A stretch of 64,000 bases of DNA from Dryococelus australis. Its lineage: Eukaryota; Arthropoda; Insecta; Phasmatodea; Phasmatidae. Within the stretch, counting starts at the first letter, position 1. Every line of letters begins with the position of its first letter. This document shows positions 57,474-64,000 of the stretch, one piece after another. The DNA lies in contig CM057002.1 in NCBI GenBank assembly GCA_029891345.1, positions 21,280,295-21,344,294 of the forward strand. The letters are read 5' to 3'. The position numbers were made by a program, and so were the translations under genes. Under the pieces are notes generated by a model. That model was not told the DNA's origin and ran no database searches. It worked only from the letters and a program-made list of their open reading frames with translations.

Positions 57474-59092
57474 CTACTCGTTTTCATCGTGTGATTTCGT
57501 AGCAGAAGGCCACTGAACGATGCTCTTGTAAAAGTCTTGATGTTCGCCAGACAAAAAGCGAAGGAGTTTATGTAAATAGTTGATTTTTGCCATTTTCAGA
57601 GGAATCTTTCCTGATAGGTAGGCTTGTTCCGTAGGGAAGTGTGGTACTAGTTTCCTGGGTTGTGAAAGATGGAATGTATGGCTCACTATTCCATTTATAA
57701 ACTCTCGTGATACAATGGTACCTCTTACCTCAGTATTGTAGGACAAATGAATCGTGTTGCTAATATCATAGTGAATTTTTTTGTCTCGTTGCACTCTTTT
57801 GCAAGACGTTTCTTCTGAGATACAATTCTTCTAATAGTACGGCTGCTACCATATCATGAAATCTAGAATGTCTGCAGAAGTAATTTCTTTGTCAGTAAAT
57901 TTGTGTGTATTGCTGGATGCTATTATTAATTCTGTGAGTCCATGCACACTGAGAAATCTGTCATGGCGTTTGATGTATCTCTTAATAATACCAAAATATC
58001 GCTCGCATGGCCCGAAGGAATGGTCTGTTATGGGGAAGAAGTGTTAAATTTTGTTGAACTGCTGGGTGATAATCATTGCCAAAAGTAGTCTGGATAATGA
58101 ATGGTTCTTATTTTTCCCACTGCCGTTGTCCGAGTACAAATGTATTTCAGTAATCTCTGGAGGGACATCTTTCAAGTTGTCACAAAAAAAAAAAAAAAAA
58201 CTTCATTTGTTCCCCTTTTAGCGATGCCTTCATGGTAGATATAAATTTTGGTAGTGTCGTTAGTTATATTATGAATACCAAATACACTGACAGTTAAGTG
58301 CCGCAAGTAGAATGTCTCCTGAACAGGAACCTGTGGCAACTGTATGTTTTGCATGTAGTCAAAATATATTCCTAACACATGAGGCTGGTTTGTCGATTCA
58401 GCGTCTGCTTTCATTTGATTATAACATTTCTTGGATTGCCTGTTGTGAACCAAAAGCCCTGCTGCTGCACACATTTTAGCCACACCGTTGGGATGAGTAC
58501 TTCGTAATTTCAACTTTAATTCCTCTCATAGACAGCAACAACCTATTTGGGGACGTCCAAACGATAAACTGGAATTATCTTTGAAGAATTTGGCATAGAA
58601 CTGATAGGTAACCTTTGTGTTTGGATGCTTGTCCTTGAATAACTGATACATTACTGTCAAATTGAGCCTGGCATCTAAATATTTTTATCCCATAATAATG
58701 ACTTTCATTTACAGGGAAACTTTCAATGTGCTCCTTAATAAGAACCCTTGTCTGTGGTGGAATAACATTTGCACTGGAATTATTTCCATGCATATCTTTG
58801 GGACTTTTCACCAGGACACTTAGGCTCCTTAATCGTTTTACTCGCGTAATTGTTATGGAATGTAGAGATAGAAAAGCTTGAAGACATACCTCAATCCTTT
58901 TTTGACCCATAACTGTGTTGTACTTAAATGATTTTACATTTTTTCGTGCATCTTCTCCTTTACGAAGACGGCATTGCTTGACATTGTGAAGTCTACGAGC
59001 GACTGAATAAATATGTCCTGTTGATCTTTTGTTGATAGATCATGTAGCCAGGTCAGGATGTAGTGCTGGTTCCTTGAAACAGTCCTTCCTCT
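57474..59092 (-). pseudogene. DDE-transposase-like gene, decayed
   Basis: On the minus strand, starting near 59090, conserved pieces follow in order: GHIYSVARRLHNV; VCLQAFLSLHSITITRVKRL; IKEHIESFPVNESHYYG; after a frameshift KYLDARLNL, TYQFYAKFF and FGRPQIG; a stop where a Cys is expected before EEL; IYFDYMQNIQLPQVPVQETF and YLRHLTVSVFGIHN; and LYSDNGSGKNKNHSLSRLLL, HSFGPCERYFGIIKRYIK. The D-Y-M-Q and S-D-N-G-S-G-K-N-K-N parts look like acidic catalytic regions of a transposase-derived family that is common in insects. At least four stops, a frameshift and a 17-base homopolymer (58184-58200) show that it is dead. Confidence 0.65.
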
Positions 59093-60692
59093 TACAACCA
59101 GAAAAAAATTTCAAAACATTTTGGTTACGTAGACAGTGAAAATTTAACAGTAAAATACTCAACTATATAATAATAATATAATACATCAAGACATTGTGTA
59201 TTTACTACTTAAAATCAAACTAAGCAATTATTACCTGCAAGGTGCTCCTGTTTGTTTGGCTGGCACGAGTTTCCCCTTGTTATTTGCATATTCTTCGCCC
59301 TTGACTTTTGCTAACTTAGTTATACTTCTTGCTCATGAAGAAGGATTACTCTTCGTTTGTTCCCCTTGTGCAGGGCTTTCTTCCATTCTATACTATAAAA
59401 TACCAAAAAGGCTAATAATACAATCGTAAAAAACTGAATGATGTACACTCCTGCAGACTATAGGCAAACATAATCTCGCTTAACTCTCGGCTGTTAATTT
59501 GGCGCAAAACAGTAATGGCAACATTCATGAGCGTGAACAACACTTCCCTGCAGAAAGGTCTTCAGTCATTGACCGCGGACCATTCTGCATGGAACTATCT
59601 CATTTTGTAGTCGGTTATTCGGCTTTCTAGTCACTTGACTGAGCCCCTATTTATTGTAAAAACATGTAAACAATATATGAAACCATGAATATGGGGTTAC
59701 TCGTTCTCGATGTTTTCATGTCTGATGCCGTTTCTGCAGGGACCGATACATTTGTATCAACATCGCCAAACACGAAGCACAAATCCAACAGCTCAGTCAT
59801 TCTGACAATGAAACAAGTACAACGTAAGCTCAAGAACATCAAAAAACCAAAAATATAATCTTATTGGCAACAACGGATATGGAAAATAAATTGATCACTA
59901 AAATTTTCCCGAAATTTTTTTGTTAAATCTAGTAGCTAAGGTTTCGTAGTTAAAGACAGAAGAAAAATAGTTGTTGAATGCAACAGACTTTATTGTACCT
60001 TTAACATGTTTTACGGTTTAAGGAAAAAAACTTACTAGGATCCTCAATTGCAGAATGCTTTAGCAAACTGGTGACCCCAATGAGAAAAAAAATTTAATGA
60101 CCTTTCGCAGAAAACTTTACATTATGGAATGTAAAATAAATTACATACAAGTTTACAACTGTGGTGGCACCAATAGCATTTAAATATTGCATTCTTGTAG
60201 CATAGTTTATAAATGAAAATAATTATTGGACAAAACCCTTTTTCGTCATGATTTTTGTAAGTGTGCTGGAAACAGTGTTCAGTACACTACTACTAAAAAA
60301 AAAAAATTACTTAAAATATACGATCAATTATCCAACACACGGCAATTAGAGAAACATAAAATCTAATTGTCATCGATTACACCAACTTCTTTTACACAGT
60401 CAAAATTAACATAAACGCCAAGAAAATTCTCACCAACCACAGCTGGACTATCGCACAACGAACTTACGGCCCTGCTACTAGTATACTTATGGTATGGACT
60501 GATGGCTACAGCTGGTTTGTGGTTTTCTGTGATTCGAGATACTGCAACGACTCAGCTGATAGGCCTCAGCTTCATTAATTCACTTCAGATGGCAACAAGA
60601 ATTCTCCTTTTCTTGCGCTATCAGAGTATTTCCGTCCTGCACAAACAACGCACACGGTAATGGTAACTGGCATACACTTTGAATACCATCAT
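59093..60692. other. AT-rich stretch, nothing recognised
   Basis: No coding domain or repeat partner seen. Confidence 0.4.
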
Positions 60693-61106
60693 TGGCTGTT
60701 CACGGTAAAGTGAGCACTTTTGAAACTAACCCTAAAATAAAGGTCACTGCCCCTACCTGCATATATTATAACGGGGGCACTTGGTGGCATATGCCCAGTA
60801 AAGTTGGTAACGATGGATGGAAAATAGTTCTATATCTGAAAGTTAAATCAAAAGTGTTAACCATTTGTAACAACTTTAATTATTTCTTTTGCTTAGAACT
60901 TTTTTAATGTATGGAAATGTAAAAAGGGCAGATTGGTGAAATATTTACTTTTTTAATAAATGTGAAGTTTCACTTAATCGACGCACGTATAAAGTGATGA
61001 GCCCATGGCAGTGTCAATTTTACATGATGCGGCATAGTACACAACGTGCATGCAAGTAGATCTTAAGCAGGTATTTTTAAAGTGATAATTTTACCGTGAA
61101 AGGTAT
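60693..61106 (+). mobile_element. MITE copy 5 (long form)
   Basis: Left end GGCTGTTCACGGTAAAGTGA is well kept; right end ATAATTTTACCGTGAAAGG is degraded. The interior matches copies 1, 4 and 6 (CAGTAAAGTTGGTAACGATG, GTAGATCTTAAGCAGGTATT). Confidence 0.85.
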
Positions 61107-62852
61107 TTAGTGTCAATTATGCAACTTACAGAGATGCCTTGATATATAATTAACAAATATGAGGTTACACACGCACAAAGGCAAGCAAAAAATTACAACT
61201 AGCAAAAATTGCGCCCCAGCTAAATTTCAAAAGTTCTTTAAGTAAGGCAAATAATTTTTTTAGTAAATGTTTATATGAACATCTAAAAATATGTTCAACT
61301 ACTCATTGAAAATAGTTTATCTCGCAGCATATACCAGTATTTTAAAATCTTGGAGCTTAACTCGAAAAAATAAGTGGCGTGGGTCCTGTGCATTTGACTG
61401 AAGTCTGACAAACTGTCACTAAATGCTAAAGGTCGGTGAAGTCCATTAAGTAATCAGTTTATGCAACTGTATTTATACAGAGTCGTCATGTAACGTAGTA
61501 AGTCTTCCACTGAATTGCAAATGTCGGTAGGAATAATTTGAGAAGTTCAAAGAATGCACTGACTAGCCTTACTCTGGCCTCGACATTATCAAATTAGATA
61601 TTCGAAATTATCTTCTTGGTTGGAAACTGCTGATAAGACTTCCGATGTACAACCAAAAGGAGCACAGCACAAAACCATTTAAAGACATACAAACACAAAG
61701 TATAAGTGGAAGACAAAAAGTTCACCGAAACTACATGGGCGTTTAGAAGTTTCGTTTTATTTACAAGCTCTACTTGAGGTTACATGAAACATTCAATTTC
61801 TGAAGGCAGCAGCTGGCCTACTCACCAGAACATTGATGTTGTCAGGCTCTTGATACTTTGTTGACTGATGCTTCTGCACGGTGATGTGTCTATTATTTAT
61901 ACAATGTGGCTATAATTCCCACTTGACATCGTTTTATTTCAGACTACTCTCTTCGCACTCCCATGCATTTACTGCCATACTAGTTTTATTTTTCATATCC
62001 AGAACGCTCCCTCCTGTATTCCGTCAGAATTATTCTGCAAGTAAGGAAAACAATATTATGAACCAAGTCTGTATCAAATCAGGGAAAGTATTTGACTTCC
62101 AAGAATTTCAGAATAACTCCACCCTTTTTTCCATTTTATAATGGCAGAAGTTTGTGTTGCCCATCACTAGACAACTTTATATTTTTAGTCCACCCATATT
62201 GAATGAACCAACCACATGGCAGCGGTTTACGAAACCAAAGTAATTTCATGAATACTATATTTATTTTAGTACAGCAAATGAGACAAGGAAAATATGTGCA
62301 GTAGAAATTATTCAACAATCATTTATTATAAATTAGACATCTTACCCCGCATTTGTTATCCTCTAAAATTCAAATACATTTTCACTTGTGCTCTTATACT
62401 ACAAACATGCCCGCCTTAGTTCCTTAATGAATTGCTCTAATTAAGAACTCTCGTCAGTGTATCACCACGAGCTTATGCAATTTTATTAATAAACCGAAGT
62501 TCACTTTTTTTTGCCATTACTCAAGTAGTCCTACAGCCATCTTTAATTTGCAGCCACACTTCAGTAATAGTATCCCTAGGTTTTCCACTTAGTTCCCGGT
62601 AATACAGTCACCTACCTTTCATTCTAAACACTTGCGATTCTATCTTTTCCACTTTCGCTTGGTCGGATCGGTTTTGGGCCATACCATGAATCCAGAAGAG
62701 GAATTTTATCGCAAATGTTGCCAAGACTACTATTTTAACACCGGTCTATAATCTACCCTAAGAATATTTAAGCCAGTTAGAATAACAACATAAACATGCT
62801 CTGTATTGGAAAAAATGTATATTCACGGGGTAAACCGGGCTTCGAATGGATA
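61107..62852. other. AT-rich stretch between two MITE copies
   Basis: No domain was recognised. One minus-strand mini-exon candidate (61826-61873) is listed separately. Confidence 0.35.
61826..61873 (-). CDS. candidate 48-base internal exon, minus strand
   Basis: On the minus strand ACCGTGCAG is followed by 16 codons (KHQSTKYQEPDNINVL) and the consensus donor GTGAGT. It is on the same strand as the terminal exon at 47403-47542 and could belong to the same gene, although 14 kb away. The pyrimidine tract is weak, and the call rests mainly on splice sites and an open phase. Confidence 0.2.
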
Positions 62853-63273
62853 TAGACTGTTCATGGTAAAGTGAGCACATTTGAAAGTCCTGATTATGAT
62901 CTACTTGTGTGCACGTTATGTATTCTTCTGCCTTATGTAACATTAACATTGCCATGGGTCTCATCCCTTTATTCATGCGTCGATCAAGTGAAACTGTAAG
63001 AATTTTAGGAAAGTAAATATTATACAATTCTGCTCATTTTCACACTTCGATGCACCAAAAAACAGAAAATCAAAGAAATAATTCAAGTTATCACAAATGG
63101 TTACCTAACAATTTTTATTCGATGTTCAGATATGGAACTATTTTCCATCCATTGTTACCAACTTTACTGTCCAAATGTCACTCAGTGCGCCCATTAAAAT
63201 ATATGCGTTCAGGGGCAGTGACTCTTTTTCTAAGGTTCACTTCAAAAGTGCTCACTTTACCTTGAACAGCCAT
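62853..63273 (-). mobile_element. MITE copy 6 (long form), inverted relative to copy 5
   Basis: Left end AGACTGTTCATGGTAAAGTG and right end CTCACTTTACCTTGAACAGC are inverted repeats. The interior is the inverse of copy 5 (CATTGTTACCAACTTTACTG on the plus strand). The two copies lie about 1.75 kb apart in opposite orientation. Confidence 0.85.
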
Positions 63274-63862
63274 TAACATATTATTATAACAATTTCTGGC
63301 AGTTTCACCTTAATAAATGTACTCTGCGTTGCATAACCATTTATTTACTGACAGTCATAGTAATATACTATAAAAGAAATATTATGGTGTTATTATTATC
63401 TATGTCTGCATTTTCCCTAGCACAACTCTTTCACTTGAATACAGACATTCTAAAATTTTACAGCAGCTGTTTACACGGAATTAGCCCCACTCCTCTGTCA
63501 ACATGAGGAGCAGATCTGTGGTGTTTTATGAGAGTTTGGCATCACTTCCGACCGGCTCCTCAACCAATCCTAAAGAAATTAAACGAGACGGAAACTAGGA
63601 TTTATTGCTGATATGTCGTGTTCATCCATTATCGAGTCCTCGAACAATTAAATTATGGTTTTTTCTTTGTGAAAGTGCTCACCGTAATTCTGAAACTGAA
63701 ACTGGCTATCACCACATGGTTTCCATAGAGTAGGTGGTGCTGAATTGCCTGAAAGTACCTCCCAAGCCTTGAAATACGTGCATACGGGCTAAGTAAAATC
63801 AGTAGAGCAAACTATACAATAAAAAAAGGAGAAAATACCAACCCATTTGCTGAATATCTCAG

Positions 63863-63945
63863 TGATGATTAAAGCCCTGGAAGTGATTCGTGAGAGACAT
63901 GATGAACTTCGCCATATTGGAAGAATATTTCTGTTCGAAGAGTAA
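63863..63945 (+). CDS. candidate terminal exon near the window end
   Basis: After TGAATATCTCAG an open frame reads MIKALEVIRERHDELRHIGR and IFLFEE, then TAA (63943-63945); AATAAA follows at 63982-63987. The peptide is strongly helical and protein-like, and the signal lies close behind the stop. The pyrimidine tract is poor and no upstream partner is known, so it may also be a transposon remnant. Confidence 0.3.
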
Positions 63946-64000
63946 ATCAATCCAGTGAAATTCACGAAAATATTAGTGACCAATAAAAGTGGCACGCTCC

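Noticed and set aside
1-64000. CRISPR arrays, riboswitches, hammerhead ribozymes, rRNA
   Set aside because: No regularly spaced identical repeats, no CTGATGA...GAAA hammerhead core with fitting helices, and no rRNA-like sequence were seen.

Overview
The window looks like nuclear DNA of an arthropod, most likely an insect with a large, repeat-rich genome. It is AT-rich, its coding sequence is split by GT-AG introns, and most recognisable open frames belong to decayed transposable elements. No bacterial gene organisation, CRISPR array or operon is visible. I could not name the species.

Layout. 1-3160: minus-strand Ty3/gypsy element (family A), decayed. 5534-15034: three exons on the plus strand of a host gene that I recognise as Aven (cell-death and checkpoint regulator), with its C-terminus complete. 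The exons upstream of 5800 are not visible. A tRNA-derived SINE sits directly in front of the first visible exon; the two introns carry an LTR-element fragment, a MITE and a second LTR-like block. 15639-16197: an internally deleted Tc1-like element just behind Aven. 19560-21660: a further LTR-like block, a probable terminal-inverted-repeat element and a 253-bp tandem duplication. 22-34 kb: mostly unassigned AT-rich DNA with two short MITEs and a few candidate exons. 34945-40640: minus-strand Ty3/gypsy element (family B) with gag, protease, RT, RNase H and integrase all recognisable but broken. 40765-42481: plus-strand LINE-type ORF1, fully open for 522 codons, followed directly by a short 3' UTR and a 27-A tail, with no ORF2 (a half-LINE). 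45079-45569: a GC-rich host-like exon with one in-frame TGA. 45745-46066 and 52607-52846: Tc1 transposase fragments. 47403-47542: a convincing terminal exon of a second host gene on the minus strand (membrane-protein-like tail). 53893-54390: a second copy of gypsy family A. 57474-59092: a minus-strand DDE-transposase-like pseudogene. Six copies of one MITE family are scattered from 10.9 to 63.3 kb.

How it fits together. The only multi-exon host gene that can be assembled here is Aven. Its central exon carries a lysine-rich patch and six clear copies of a 14-residue tandem repeat, between conserved motifs at both ends of the protein. Everything else that is clear is mobile DNA in different states of decay; the ORF1-only LINE is the freshest. 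I found no evidence for a new defence or regulatory system. The observations most worth following are the half-LINE, the MITE family with interchangeable interiors, the Cys/His cluster upstream of the family B gag, and several orphan exons with good splice sites.
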